Assembly: GCA_028023455.1 (NCBI GenBank)
Contig: JAQFVV010012422.1
Coordinates: 7,007,710 to 7,071,709, forward strand
DNA from: Epiperipatus broadwayi
Lineage: Eukaryota; Onychophora; Udeonychophora; Euonychophora; Peripatidae
Length of the DNA stretch: 64,000 nucleotides
Reading direction: 5' to 3'
A program made the translations under genes and the position numbers. Below the pieces are notes generated by a model that worked only from the letters and a program-made list of their open reading frames with translations, searched no databases and was not told where the DNA came from. This document shows positions 47,355-58,650 of the stretch, in pieces; within the stretch, counting starts at the first letter, position 1; the number at the start of each line of letters is the position of its first letter.

Positions 47355-48925
47355 ATGTAATGCTAATTCCGATCAATAGAAGCAGAAGCAGCCAGTTGAG
47401 TAATTAAAGCTCATTCTTCTTTCCAATATTCGTTTGCTTTTAATACCGTACATTCGAAACATAACACATTAGAGAGCATATTTTTAGAGCTGGAGGGGGA
47501 GTTCTTTATGTACATTTTATTTATGTATAAAATAAAAGTATTATAGCTGTATGCTAACTCAATATAATTAATTAATGTGTTTTATGAAATAGCAAAGTAT
47601 TTCATTCTATACTTGTTTTGGTGAATGCATGAAATAACAATTAATAAGTTTGTAAATAAGGAAATAATTTATTAATGAAAAAAATAAAATAATGAATCAA
47701 TATATAGACAATAATAATATAAATCACTAGAATCTTCTTTGGGATATTTTCTTTCCTGAGTATTTTGTAACTTGGAAATTAAAATAAAAGTTCAAATGCT
47801 TTCTGCCTTTGTAACTTTATGTGATAACTTCTTACATAAAAAAAGAATTATCATTTATAGATAGATTTTCTGGAAATAGGTTTATTTACTTTATTATTAG
47901 GAATTACAATAAAGTTCATGATCTAAATAATTCAAGTTCAAATATTATATTCTTATAGTTCCTTCATGAATAAAAAAATAATATCAACATATTAAAGGTT
48001 CTGACTTTAGAATATCTTACCACTGACTTGAAAGATTGTTTTTATCTTCTGCTAAATATTTTTCTTCTTTTAAATATCATTAAGTAAAACATTAAAGGCT
48101 ATTACACAAGGTGTTAATATCCTTATTTCTTCTCTGGCAATCCATTTGCAAAGTTCCATGTATCTATATCAATTTTTTACTAGTTAAGAAGAAATATAGA
48201 TTGAGTATTGCACTAGGTTAGAAACCAATGAGCTATTTATTTTAAATTATCACTTCATCTTCCATACAAGCCTTAGTACAAAGAGTATTTCCATCTTTTA
48301 AGTAAATTAAAATATATAATTATAAATTTACACTTTTTGTATATTTTCTTTTCCTATTATTTGATAGATAATTTATTTTGCTTTTTTTTTCTCTACTTCA
48401 AAAAAAAAGTGGAAGAGGGAGGAAAAAATCTTTCTCATTTTAATATTTTTCAACTTCATTTACATATCAAAGCTTTGTTGTATTTATAATTCTTTGGGGG
48501 GCCATCTCCATAATGAATAAAGTATCTTATTTTTAACAGAGTGAATATTAAGTAAATGAGTATATCACAATATTTTCTAAAGGTGTAATGATGTAACTTT
48601 GACATGTCCAATATAACTGTTATTATATATATATATAAATATTTAAATTTCTACTTCAAAATATTAAAACTGTATTTTTTTCTTAATTAGTTATTTGTTT
48701 TTAATTTATAATTTATTCAATGCTGCTCAATAATTTCAGTAACTAAAGTAATTATATGTCTGTCTGAAAGTGTTTGCAATAATATTTTATTTGCTGTTAT
48801 ATGCTAGACTGTTTCAATCATCTAATTCAACTGTAAATTGTTTTTAGAATAATTCAAGCTTTAGTTTTTTTTAAAATTCAATCAACTGTTAATAATAACA
48901 CATTAGTATAGAAAACATTATAAAT
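47355..48925. other. Spacer, nothing identified
   Basis: AT-rich DNA without supported features. Confidence 0.45.
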
Positions 48926-48930
48926 AGCTC

Positions 48931-48995
48931 TATTTTCCTCTCTTCTTTAGCTGTTGCTGGTACTAGTAACAGTATTACCATGAGAGTTGAGATTT
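48931..48995 (-). mobile_element. SINE family T fragment
   Basis: TCCTCTCTTCTTTAGCTGTTGCTGG followed by ACAGTATTACCATGAGAGTT matches the inverted body and head junction of family T at 25720-25780 and 58510-58560. Confidence 0.5.
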
Positions 48996-49503
48996 TATAT
49001 TTGACAATATGGAGTTTGTGGTAATACTCTAATTAATTAAGCTACTCTTCAAAGTAATAGATAACTGATATATTATATTCTTAACTATGAGGATTCTTCT
49101 GATTTCACTTTTTTTAGCTAGGTTAAAGAATCACTTCTAAAAATCTATTCACTCGACAATGGCAAACTATCCCATCCACAATGTTTGAAAACCATTCATA
49201 AATCTTATTCTTTAAAAAATGAAGAGATCAAAAAAACTCCCATAAATAAATATATACAATTTTTATGAGTTGCCTTTGACAATAGTTTCATTGGTTAAAA
49301 AGTCAATCTAAATTTAATATTCATAAATCTAAAGGTCACTAATTCAGTTTCAATGATAATATTATTATAATTGGCTAGCAATATTTAAAAAAAAAGAATA
49401 ATAACATTCGAAATATCATATTTTATACTGACCTGTGATATTCCTAACAGCTGAATGTACTTGGAAAAGTATGAAAGTTTGAATTTTTTTAGTAAAAATC
49501 TAA

Positions 49504-49805
49504 AAAATAACAGCAACTCTTTTCATACAGTAGTGCCACCCAGTGATAGCCACAGTAATTAATGGAAGCTAGAAGGTTTGTGCATCAAAATTCCTATCTA
49601 ATGCTTACTCATACAATATCTTCAGACTATTTTCTAGCTTGTGGCCTTCATCAGTGAGAAGCCTTTGATCTAAGAGCACTGCATCTAGATCTTTGGATCT
49701 AATGCTTCTGGCAGCCACCTTTTATCTTTTTAGTTAACTATAACACACTATGATTTCAAAATGAAAATACATTAATGTTTTCAAACCAAGCTTTTATAAG
49801 CACAA
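49504..49805 (-). mobile_element. Family B element (minus strand)
   Basis: Starts at the B terminus (CAACTCTTTTCATACAGTAG) and runs through CCTTCATCAGTGAGAAGCC and GCTTCTGGCAGCCACCTTTTA to AAACCAAGCTTTTATAAGC. It diverges throughout from the 6350 and 13610 copies, so it is an older insertion, yet its hammerhead core is intact. Confidence 0.7.
49619..49660 (-). ncRNA. Hammerhead ribozyme, family B, intact core
   Basis: Minus strand: CUGAUGA (49654-49648), stem II GGC/GCU (three pairs) with CACAA loop, GAAA (49634-49631), UAG-type stem III (AUAG), UC, predicted cleavage between 49625 and 49624. Stem I UUCUCA/UGAAGA keeps five of six pairs; one former U.G wobble is now a U-A pair. N7 is U here and C at 13864. 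Confidence 0.6.
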
Positions 49806-49809
49806 AAAA

Positions 49810-50930
49810 TACAATGTGATATTTTAGTAGTCTAAATAAAAAAAAATAGTTGCATAGCTTATTGCAAGTGATGTCAAGTGAAGTCATGAGTGACATACGA
49901 AGCTTCAATTCACAATTTTTTAACCCTTAAGTTTGTTTTTCTACCATTGAATTAAATCATTAGGGTTTGTCTCAGTCATATGTCATAAAAAGAGTGCGCC
50001 TTGCAAGAGAAATATTAAATAAGAATCAAAAATGTTATTTGACTGTAATGCATGTAATCGAGTTATACCCATTTTTTGTAATATACATACTATTATTTCA
50101 TATTTAATGTTTAAATTGCCAGTACAAGTGTTGAAGATATTGAGTAAAAAAGGATCATACTAGAAGAATAGTGGACAATGATCAGTAGAAAAAAAGAAGC
50201 TGGTAGAGAATGTAAAAAATGATGTGGTTCTGAAAGATTAGTAGCAAGAGGACTAACATGATTCTTTTATTTGATTACAATAGTGATGATGATTATTATT
50301 ACATGCACATTCAAACATGCACTGACTCATATATTCTAACTGTGATATTAACATTTTATTTACAAATTAATTCCAAAATAAGATTGTTATTAATTGTTAT
50401 GCATCAACTGGCATACTGAGATACTCATAAAGCTCATCTTGAAAAAATAATATAATAAGAAATTCTGAGCTTCAAAATAAGCTCCATTCCAAAAAGAGGG
50501 TTAAAAAAGAGCACTAAAAAGTTGGCAAAAGTCATTTGTTATTTTTGTAAGAAAACACAGATGAACATGTAATAAGGCTTTGAAGAAGGACCTAACAAAT
50601 GCGAAAACTAAAAGAAGTGTGCACAGACCTGCAAAGTTTGAGAAGAAAAGGATTTACTATTTCCAACTTTAGATCCAGATTAAAAAAAGCTTTTGCATCA
50701 ATTTTTTCTATATTAAGTACAGATTAAAATGGTTTTAATTTTATAAGCAACATTAAAGTAATAAGGCCCACAAAATAAAGGCATTTCATTAAGTCTCAAA
50801 TGTAGTGAAAAGTGTTAAAATGAAAATGATTATAGAATCTTATTCACTATAGCATCCATTTATTATAACACACTCAAATATGATCATGCATAATGCCAAA
50901 TTGGAATTTATTGCAAATAAACATTACAAC
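49810..50930. other. Spacer, nothing identified
   Basis: AT-rich DNA without supported features. Confidence 0.45.
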
Positions 50931-50934
50931 AATT

Positions 50935-51520
50935 TATGTGATGTGATGTATACAATTTAATCAGTCATGCCATCTAGTATTATAAACCAAAATTACAAGC
51001 AGATGGAAAAATGAATTCTCTTTCCATCTGCTCATCTAATCTTATAAATAAATGAAAGAAATCAGACCTACAATAATAGCAGTGAATATTTAAATAAGCC
51101 AAGAATGTTACAATGGCAAATGTGACTAACTTCCTAATTTCCATTTACAAGGCAACATTAATTTCTATTAATTATTACCTTTATAAATTTCCATTACTTA
51201 CACATGAAACAAATACAATCAACACATATTGATTAACTAATATTTAATAAAATCAAGTATAATGATAACCTAACATATAAAATTAAGCAGCAATACTACA
51301 TTGTATGATAGTCTAAATTACATGCAGACAATGGAAATGAGAGCGTTAACGTCTAATATTCTTGATTTTTTTAAATATTTGCTTCCACTGTCATAACATC
51401 TAATTTGGAATCTATTTATAAGCTAGATGAACAGATAGGGAAAGTGGTTTCATTTTTCCATCTGCTTGTAATTTGGACTCTATAATATTAAATGGTTAAA
51501 TTGTGTGCTTAAAAGTTTAT
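50935..51520. repeat. Foldback, about 0.59 kb
   Basis: The left arm (about 50935-51060) and right arm (about 51400-51520) are inverted: ATTACAAGCAGATGGAAAAA on the left and TTTTTCCATCTGCTTGTAAT on the right, extending to TACAATTTAA/TTAAATTGTG. The left arm also has an internal hairpin GCAGATGGAAA/TTTCCATCTGC. The middle is unassigned. No hammerhead or pol III boxes were seen. Confidence 0.65.
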
Positions 51521-51524
51521 ATAT

Positions 51525-52310
51525 ATGTTGTTATGATGTTTGATTGAAAAGTACATATTTAGGGGTAATCTCTTCCAGACCCTCAGCCTAAAGAAATGGT
51601 TAAATATTGTTAGATATACTGATAATTGTTAGTTAATAACGATCAGTGTTATTTGTTACTTTACCCCCACTCCATATAACATTTAAAACAATGGTAACAA
51701 AAATTATGGCCATGATCAATAGTTACTAACACCTTCTTAAAAGCGTTGCTTGACTGATCCCATTTGTCACAATCTCTATTGTCCATTATTTAACAATAGC
51801 TAGAGACCCATTTACTGACCAATAATTAGAAAAAAATAGATTACATACATATTCTTTAAAAATACTTGGAAAAATTATTATTTACCTGAGATTAAACCTT
51901 AATCTATACACATTCCATCTAAAACAGTGCATTTTCGCAAAAGGATTTAGCATATATATATATTACATACATGGATATCAATGCAAAATGTTTAATAATA
52001 TTTTAAATAACAAAAGAGAATAATTTAATATCGATAACAAGCAGATCTTAGACTCTTAATCAAATACTTGAATCAAGTTTTTCAGATTAGATGCAAAAGA
52101 GATTACAAAAAGAAAATAAATATTTTATCGAATGGTTTTCCAAAAATAATTTTTTTATTTATTTATTTAGCTTCTAATTTATATAACAATAATTAATTTC
52201 ATAAAGTTATTAATTTATTAAACTATTTCATAATATAATTAATTTCATTAAAACTAATTCATTAATAGAAACAAAAAATATTTTTATGATTTTTATGAAA
52301 TAGGCTCCCC
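51525..52310. other. Spacer, nothing identified
   Basis: AT-rich DNA without supported features. Confidence 0.45.
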
Positions 52311-52314
52311 ATAA

Positions 52315-52530
52315 AAGTTAGGCAAGTCATATATAAATGAAGCATTGTTTACATCTGAGATGAAATGGATTTCACTCCTTCACCCCTTGTTTGCAAACTT
52401 ACTGGATTTGTCAATCCCTTTAGACTTCTGGGACAGCTAATGCAAATGTTTATTTTGCATTGGCATAACAACCTAATAAATACAAGAGTGATAAAAATTT
52501 ATTAACAATCTATGGTTGACTTGTCAAAAA
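52315..52530 (+). repeat. Repeat D, third copy
   Basis: CATATATAAATGAAGCATTG, TTCACCCCTTGTTTGCAAAC and AATGCAAATGTTTATTTTGC correspond in order to blocks in the two copies at 30474-31035. Confidence 0.55.
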
Positions 52531-52630
52531 TCAGAAAGTACATACATATACATAAATCAGATCACTCTTTTTTCAAGGCAACATTTATATAGTAAATAGA
52601 ATAAATAAAGGAATTTATATTCATTAATCT

Positions 52631-53038
52631 GAGTGTTGCCTTGACAACAGATTGCTGATATCCAATTGGTTAATTTTAAGCACTATTTAGGATGACATGA
52701 TTTACATATGATAATCAATTCATTATAGGCACTTACAGTCTACATGTATATAATAAAACACAATTACTAGAATTAATTCTACAACTTTTAAAATACTGAT
52801 ATATAAATAGTTATATCCAGTTTCTGGCATGACTGAGTGTTGCCTTGACAATAGATTGCTGATATCCAATTGGTTAATTTTAAGCACTGTCTAGGGTGAC
52901 ATGATTTACATATGATAACCAATTTGTTATAGGTACTTACAGTCTACATGTATATAATAAAACAATTACTAGAATTAATTCTACAATTTTTAAAATATTG
53001 ATATATAAATAGTTATATCCAGTTTTTGGCATGACTTC
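52631..53038. repeat. Diverged 204 bp tandem duplication
   Basis: Units 52631-52834 and 52835-53038 share GAGTGTTGCCTTGACAA, TGCTGATATCCAATTGGTTA, TACAGTCTACATGTATATAA and TTATATCCAGTTT, with scattered substitutions and one small gap. The family also has a partial member near 41640. Confidence 0.85.
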
Positions 53039-53099
53039 CATCTTGAATATATAAAAACAGCATAGATAAGTCATGTGATCAAATGACTAATGGTCTGTA

Positions 53100-53330
53100 A
53101 TGCCCATGATCTGGGATTTGAACCTGGGAAGAACTTAAAAAAATATTTAGATAGTGGAGAATTTTCAAACAGACTTAAAAAATATTTCACATAGTTGACT
53201 CAGAGACAATCCAATTACATTTAATGTTTGGGTGATAATGTAGCTAGTCTTTGCTAAAGTATGGAGCAATGGTGGGGGGAAAACTCTTACCGACTAACAA
53301 TAAGCTAGCTTAGTGATGTGGAGGCATACC
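53100..53330 (+). repeat. Repeat U, possible copy
   Basis: Shares a block order with 57062-57350: GGGTGATAATGTAGCTAG, CTAAAGTA.GG, GGGGGAAAACT, CTTACCGACTAACAATAAGC. An inverted B-box-like GGATTTGAACCTGGG lies at 53117. The similarity is weak. Confidence 0.4.
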
Positions 53331-53399
53331 AAAGAATTAGGACTTCGTGAATGTTTATAGTTAGATGATTGAAATATTATAAGCTTAATAGATTTATAG

Positions 53400-53700
53400 A
53401 GCTCTGCAGTGAAGAATCTTACTGACTTCTTCTAGTGGCTGAGTTTTCCAGTGTTTGGAGAAGACACATCACTTCTCTGGATAGGTTGCTCTTCCTCAAC
53501 GTCTTCTTTTGGCAGCTGGTGGTATTAAACTCCTCCATCCTGGAAGCAATGATGATTGCTGTGGTCACTCATGTCAAATTTTCAATAGGCATAACTTCCT
53601 TTAGCGACTGCTTAGATTGTATTACAAGAAAGCTTTTGAGTGCTGACAAATGGGGTTTATATACTAAATTTCTGATACCCTGTCAAATTTGCCTATAAGC
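53400..53700. other. GC-richer segment, unassigned
   Basis: Noticeably less AT-rich than its surroundings (GCAGCTGGTGGTATTAAACT, CTCCATCCTGGAAGCAATGA). The plus-strand open frame of 87 codons lacks recognisable motifs. May be an unrecognised repeat. Confidence 0.35.
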
Positions 53701-53704
53701 CAGG

Positions 53705-54375
53705 TTTTACAGCATAAAATCCATTAGGTTGTTTACAACTTTTAATTTTAATCTTTATGCTAATTTTTTAAATTTAACATTTACATCCTAGTAAAAAACA
53801 AATGTCACTCCCTAGAAAATAGAAAATAGTGCTGCATGATCACATTTGTTTTGACCAAGGTATATTTAAAATTTGTTATTTTAAGATTTTATATTTAACC
53901 TCCATATAATTTTAAAACAGGTGTGTGTGGTGTGAACTTTTTAATAAAAACTGTTTAACATTTTTAAAAACTAAATAATTTCTGCTTAATATTTAGTTAT
54001 ATATATATATATGTTGTTCACCCATGGGATTGAGCATATATATGCGATGTTTGAACAAATGCTGAATAATTATATATATACATTATATTAAATTAAAGAT
54101 TTATAATTATAATAGCACTGTAATGCTATTAAATCAGTTTCACATCACAGCTCACTTGCATATACATAAGTGTGTCCATACATATATAATGATGTCTACA
54201 CAGACATATATTTAATCTAATATATAAATATATGTACATATATGAGAGTATACATAATTATACATAGATATATGTGGATATAACATGAATATATGGGTAC
54301 TTGGTGGGGTTTAAATCTAGATAATTACTACTATGGGATATATTAGATGAAATGGATGTGTGATAAAATATATCA
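53705..54375. other. Spacer with TA-rich simple sequence
   Basis: ATATAC-type simple sequence around 53998-54290; nothing else supported. Confidence 0.45.
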
Positions 54376-54600
54376 TGTCAATATTTGGATTAGATTGATT
54401 CAGTACCGACTGATTAATCAGACATTTCAAATTTGATTATCCCAACACCTATTTTGTATATTTGGATTATATTAATTCTGTACTGGTGATTCATTAATCC
54501 GACATTTTAAATTTGACTATCCCAACTCCCACGTCATATATTTAGATTAGATTAATTCAGTACTGGCGATTGATTAATGAGAAATCTTTTTTAGGATTGT
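54376..54600. repeat. Minisatellite, about 80 bp unit, 2.6 copies
   Basis: Units begin TTTGGATTAGATTGATTCAG (54379), TTTGGATTATATTAATTCTG and TTTAGATTAGATTAATTCAG, each followed by GTACYG, ATT(A)ATC.GACATTT and TTTGA.TATCCCAAC. Confidence 0.75.
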
Positions 54601-54689
54601 TAGATTTGGTTTATTTTTTACCTTTATTATTATTATTTTAAGCCATATTATAGAGTTAAAAATTGACAAATGATGGAAAACCATCAGTA

Positions 54690-55270
54690 ACAATGTTTAA
54701 ATGCCTTTGCTTGATAACAATAATCTGTTGATTAGTTATCCTGCTGATATTTAAGTACCATTGCTTGGTAAAAATATTCTAATAATTAGTTTGAACTGCT
54801 GACAATGTTTGAGCATCATTGATTCGTAATTATCACTACTGATGATGTTGTGAGAGTCATTGATAGGTAGTTATCACAACTGATGATGCTTGAGAGTCAT
54901 TGATTGGTAGTTATCACCACTGATGATGTTTGAGAATCATTGATTGGTAGTTACCAATGCTGATAATGTTTGAGAATCATTGATTCGTTGCAATATTCTA
55001 TTGACTAATTATTATTACCAACAATGTTCAAAGTGTCATTGTTAGATAATTGTATTCTGTTGACTAGTTATTATCATAAACAATGATTGACTATCATTGT
55101 TGTATTCATTTCTAGTTATTATCATTGATGATATTCAAATGTCATTACTTAATTGCAGTACTGTATTCTATTGATTGGTTACTAAGGTGACCAATGATGT
55201 TGAAATGTTATTGTGTTGCAATAGTATTCTGTTGACTACCTATTGATGACTTAGAAGTATTATTAATTGG
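54690..55270. repeat. Diverged minisatellite with two unit lengths
   Basis: Core unit of 40-41 bp, TGATGATGTTTGAGAATCAT plus TGATTGGTAGTTATCACCAC, best conserved at 54840-54960. Flanking units are about 60 bp because a TATTCT(A/G)TTGACTA block is added. Each unit can form a GAUGAU/AUCAUU hairpin. The array ends where a SINE begins at 55271. Confidence 0.75.
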
Positions 55271-55355
55271 TCAAGTGTTGGTGGCCTAGTGGTTAGCATA
55301 GCTGCCTTCCAAGCAGCTGGTGCAAGTTCGCTTCCCGGTCAATGCATTTGACATA
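55271..55355 (+). repeat. tRNA-derived SINE head (family S)
   Basis: GTTGGTGGCCTAGTGGTTAG A-box region and GCAAGTTCGCTTCCCGGTC B-box region, then TGCATTTGACATATATAAAA. The sequence AAGTATTATTAATTGG(T/G)CA occurs on both sides (55255 and 55363), consistent with a target-site duplication. Confidence 0.8.
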
Positions 55356-55852
55356 TATAAAAAAAGTATTATTAATTGGGCAGTATTTTACTGTTTAGTT
55401 ATTCTATCAACCTTTGTGAAATAAACTTAACACACACATGTAAAATGTAACACAGTTTGAATATTTTAAGATCTAAATAATATGCCAAACATCCTACAAA
55501 TATTTTTTTGTATATATTAACATAGATGGCTCTGGTAGGACGTATAGGTATATTATTTTAAATTACCAAGGTATGATATGAAGCATTAATGTTTATTTTT
55601 ATTGAGCATTAATGTTTATTTTTATTGAGTATATAGAGTTCCATAATAGATATGCATTTGGATTTTTGAATCCATGTAATAATTAGGTAACAATAAGTAA
55701 TAGTTACAAATTCGTTTAAATTTTTTCATTTTTTTATTTTTTCTTCTAATATATAGGATATATGAGCACAGACTTTCATATGACTCACCACTCTCCACAC
55801 TATCTCATAGCACTGATACACTCGAACACATATATGTTGAAAAGATAAATAA

Positions 55853-55900
55853 TCACCAATATACGTATTTCTTGCTAAACCAGCAACCATCAGTTGGTCC
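55853..55900 (-). ncRNA. Hammerhead-like motif, family A, one core change
   Basis: Stem I ACCAA/UUGGU perfect, stem II UUGCU/AGCAA perfect (five pairs), GAAA (55871-55868), stem III UACGUA, AUA triplet. The core reads CUGAUGG: A9 is changed to G at 55887. Confidence 0.6.
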
Positions 55901-56418
55901 ATATTACTATCTCTACACATATATGCCATAAGTGCTCAGATATATATTAAGATAGCCAAACCTCATACTTTAATGGACAGGCTTCAATCTACTCCACACT
56001 CCAACTCTTCAACCGTCCATTCAATTGAAAATCTGATGATGGAATGCTCGAAGGCCATCCTGAGGCTGAGATTCTTGTCACATCCATGTTGACCTAAGGT
56101 CAACCTGACCCCTCATGTACAGGACATAATCCATTTAATACATAAACAAGGGATGGATAGACATCTCTACTTATGTAATAACTGAAACACACAGGCTTAT
56201 TATATACCTGTGTCTATATATGTAAAATATAGGGTATATGACAAGAATCTCGGCCTCAGGGTGGCCTTCGAGCATTCTATCATCAGATTTTTAATTAGAT
56301 GGACGGTTGAAAAGTTGGAGTGTGGAGTAGATTGAAGCCTGTCCATTAAAGTATGAGGTTTGGCTATCTTAATATATATCTGAGCACTTATGGCATATAT
56401 GTGTAGAGATGGTAATCT

Positions 56419-56465
56419 GGACCAACTGATGATTGCTGGTTTAGCATGAAATACGTATATTGGTG
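56419..56465 (+). ncRNA. Hammerhead ribozyme, type I, best family A copy
   Basis: Stem I ACCAA (56421-56425) pairs with UUGGU (56460-56464). Core CUGAUGA (56426-56432), stem II UGCU/AGCA with GGUUU loop (four Watson-Crick pairs, U.U at the base), GAAA (56448-56451), stem III UACGUA (56452-56457), AUA with predicted cleavage after 56459. All core residues match the hammerhead consensus. UACGUA is fully self-complementary, so stem III must form between two RNAs or two units. Confidence 0.8.
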
Positions 56466-57061
56466 GTTATTTATCTTTTCAACATATATGTGCTCGAGTG
56501 TATCAGTGTTATGAGATAGTGTGGAGAGTGGTGGGTCATGTGAAAGTCTGTGCTCATATACCCTGTATATTACATATATATAGACACAGGTATATAATAA
56601 GCCTGTGTTTCAGTTATTATTTTTTCTTTAAAAAAGAAAAAAAAACACAATAAAAGTAATATGCAATTTATAGAATGGATATTCTTTCAAACATTCTGCA
56701 GGTACAGCATATATATATATATAAACAAATCTATAGGTATACATTTTTGTAAAAAAAACAACAAAAAAACACACTCTCTAAGATATAAATGATATCAAAT
56801 TATGCTAGCGTACATTCTTTTGAAACTAAGCTATAATTACGGATTGGAAGGATCTAGCTATTAGTAAAATTCAAAGAATTGTTATTATGAAACTATTTTT
56901 ATAATAACTATGTGCCATTTTATAAAAGCTTACACTGGTTTTTAACTAACTTTGTAATTAATATACTCAAACATTAACAATATATTATTACAAAATATAA
57001 TGCACATAATTTTCTACATATTTACATAAACAATAACTATATATTAGTGCTTCTAAGAAGA

Positions 57062-57350
57062 ATCTATTATACAGAGGCGGTGCAACTACCAGATATCCCT
57101 GTGATCTAGGTTCAAATTCCAATTAATTAAATTTAAATAAACTTGTCCATAGTCAAAACTCAACTAACTATTCAATATTGGTCAGTCAATGGGTATCCGG
57201 CTACTGATAGCTAGAAAGTAAAGTAAGGGTGGAGAACTGTTCAGACCCTCACTAACCAACAGTTGATAAGCCTTGTGAGTACTGCCTTATACTTCATTCT
57301 ACCCCTATGAGGGTCTATTGGAGAGACTTGTCTCACAGTGGGCTATTTAA
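57062..57350 (+). repeat. Repeat U, reference copy
   Basis: GC-richer block from AGAGGCGGTGCAACTACCAG through a B-box-like CTAGGTTCAAATTCCA (57108) to GGGTATCCGGCTACTGATAG, GACCCTCACTAACCAACAG and CACAGTGGGCTATTTAAAGG. The B-box position near the 5' end suggests a SINE. A possible relative is at 53100. Confidence 0.5.
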
Positions 57351-57354
57351 AGGC

Positions 57355-58490
57355 TGTTTTACTTTTGCTTTTAGACAAATATCATATCTGCATTGATTTT
57401 TGCTCAGACCAGAAAAGATGTTTATACTGTAATGATAAAATACTGAAACCAAGTGATAACACTGAAACATCATCAGTAATACACTGATTTGTTATTTCTT
57501 GTCACCATTTTAACACACTTGTTATGTGATAGAATAGTGAGATACAATCAATGACATATAAATAGAAAACTGAATAAAGTATTGGAATGCCATAATTAGT
57601 AAATGTTTATCTATGAATCTGATACCTATATATAATTTTAGTAATACACTAATAGACTGAAGGACTTCATAGTATGGTGATTATCACCTCTGTTTCTATA
57701 TCTATGATCAGTCCAGACCAGTTGAACCAGTTTTTCAATCTTTATTGCAGAGGGTTACTTAGAACCAAGCCAGTTAGACATCCAATATTGTACAGTAATA
57801 GGTATCTACTGCATTAGGGGCAACAATTCTTTCCTCAGCATCTATTGCAAACTTAAGCAATCAATAGACACTAGATGGCAGCATCGCATTTAAATCCCTA
57901 TTTAGTATCCATAGATTATTCAAGTTAGATAACTATAAATAAAATAAATATTGGGAACTGTTGCTAATTCAGATATTCAAAATAAGCAGAAGTCATGTGA
58001 CCCTTTGTTTTGAAACTTGTTATAATTGGCACAAGGTAAAGATTTCACATTAATATTATGTAGCCTTCAGCAATAATAAGAGATACAACATAATCTTATA
58101 GACACTGCAACCATGTCTTATTTACTTTCAACTTTTAGTTGTCTTTTGAATATAGATATACTTTTATATAAAATAACTTTTAACAGTTTATAGTAATGTA
58201 AAGTATTTTAACAGTATCTCTTTATAAGTTTTGAAAACTATTTTTATTAGACTTTATTCAATTGTTAGTAGATGCAATTTTATGCTCATCTTAATCTTTA
58301 TAAATTACAACTAATTCATTTTAGTGGCAATTAAGAATTGCATTTGTTATTCTTCATCAGTTTGTAATTATATTTTTGTTTATTCTCAACATTTAGTTTT
58401 TTTATTGTTAAACATTTTTAGAAAAATCCTAACTTTATTTCAACTTTTAAATATATTTAATTGTTAGTAATATCCCATAGATTAGTTCAT
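57355..58490. other. Spacer, mostly unassigned
   Basis: A GC-richer stretch at 57700-57900 (CAGTCCAGACCAGTTGAACC ... GACACTAGATGGCAGCATCG) may be another repeat; no partner was found in the window. Confidence 0.4.
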
Positions 58491-58494
58491 AACA

Positions 58495-58650
58495 TAATGT
58501 TTCAAGCAGTGTTATTCTCTTCTTTAGATGTTGTTGGCATGTCTGGTAATAGTCCTAGCATGGGAACCAAAATGTTGATCTTTGGATTCATGAAATACTG
58601 AATTGAAGGTAAAGCCTTAGCCAACTAGGTTATTCTATCAAACATAACAG
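58495..58650 (-). mobile_element. SINE family T copy
   Basis: Minus strand: GAATAACCTAGTTGGCTAAG head, TTGGTTCCCATGCTAGGACT near the B-box position, AAAGAAGAGAATAACACTGC body and TTGAAACATTATGTTATGAA end. It matches the right arm of 35525-35912 without an inverted partner, showing that single units also exist. Confidence 0.65.

Larger units (their letters stand above)
55748..56617. mobile_element. Foldback family A, largest copy
   Basis: Left arm about 55748-56160, right arm about 56245-56575. Matching blocks include ACTTTCATATGACTCACCAC / GTGGTGGGTCATGTGAAAGT and TTGAAAATCTGATGATGGAA/CATCAGATTTTTAATTAG, plus GGCCATCCTGAGGCTGAGAT / TCTCGGCCTCAGGGTGGCC. Arms are about 90% alike by eye, with one hammerhead per arm, both outward. 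Between the arms (56170-56245) lies a reversed copy of the right tip plus its right flank (56545-56617), an arrangement not explained by simple insertion. Confidence 0.8.

Noticed and set aside
54840-54960. Repeated CUGAUGA in the minisatellite as hammerhead core
   Set aside because: The CUGAUGA bases are themselves part of the GAUGAU/AUCAUU hairpin and no GAAA follows.
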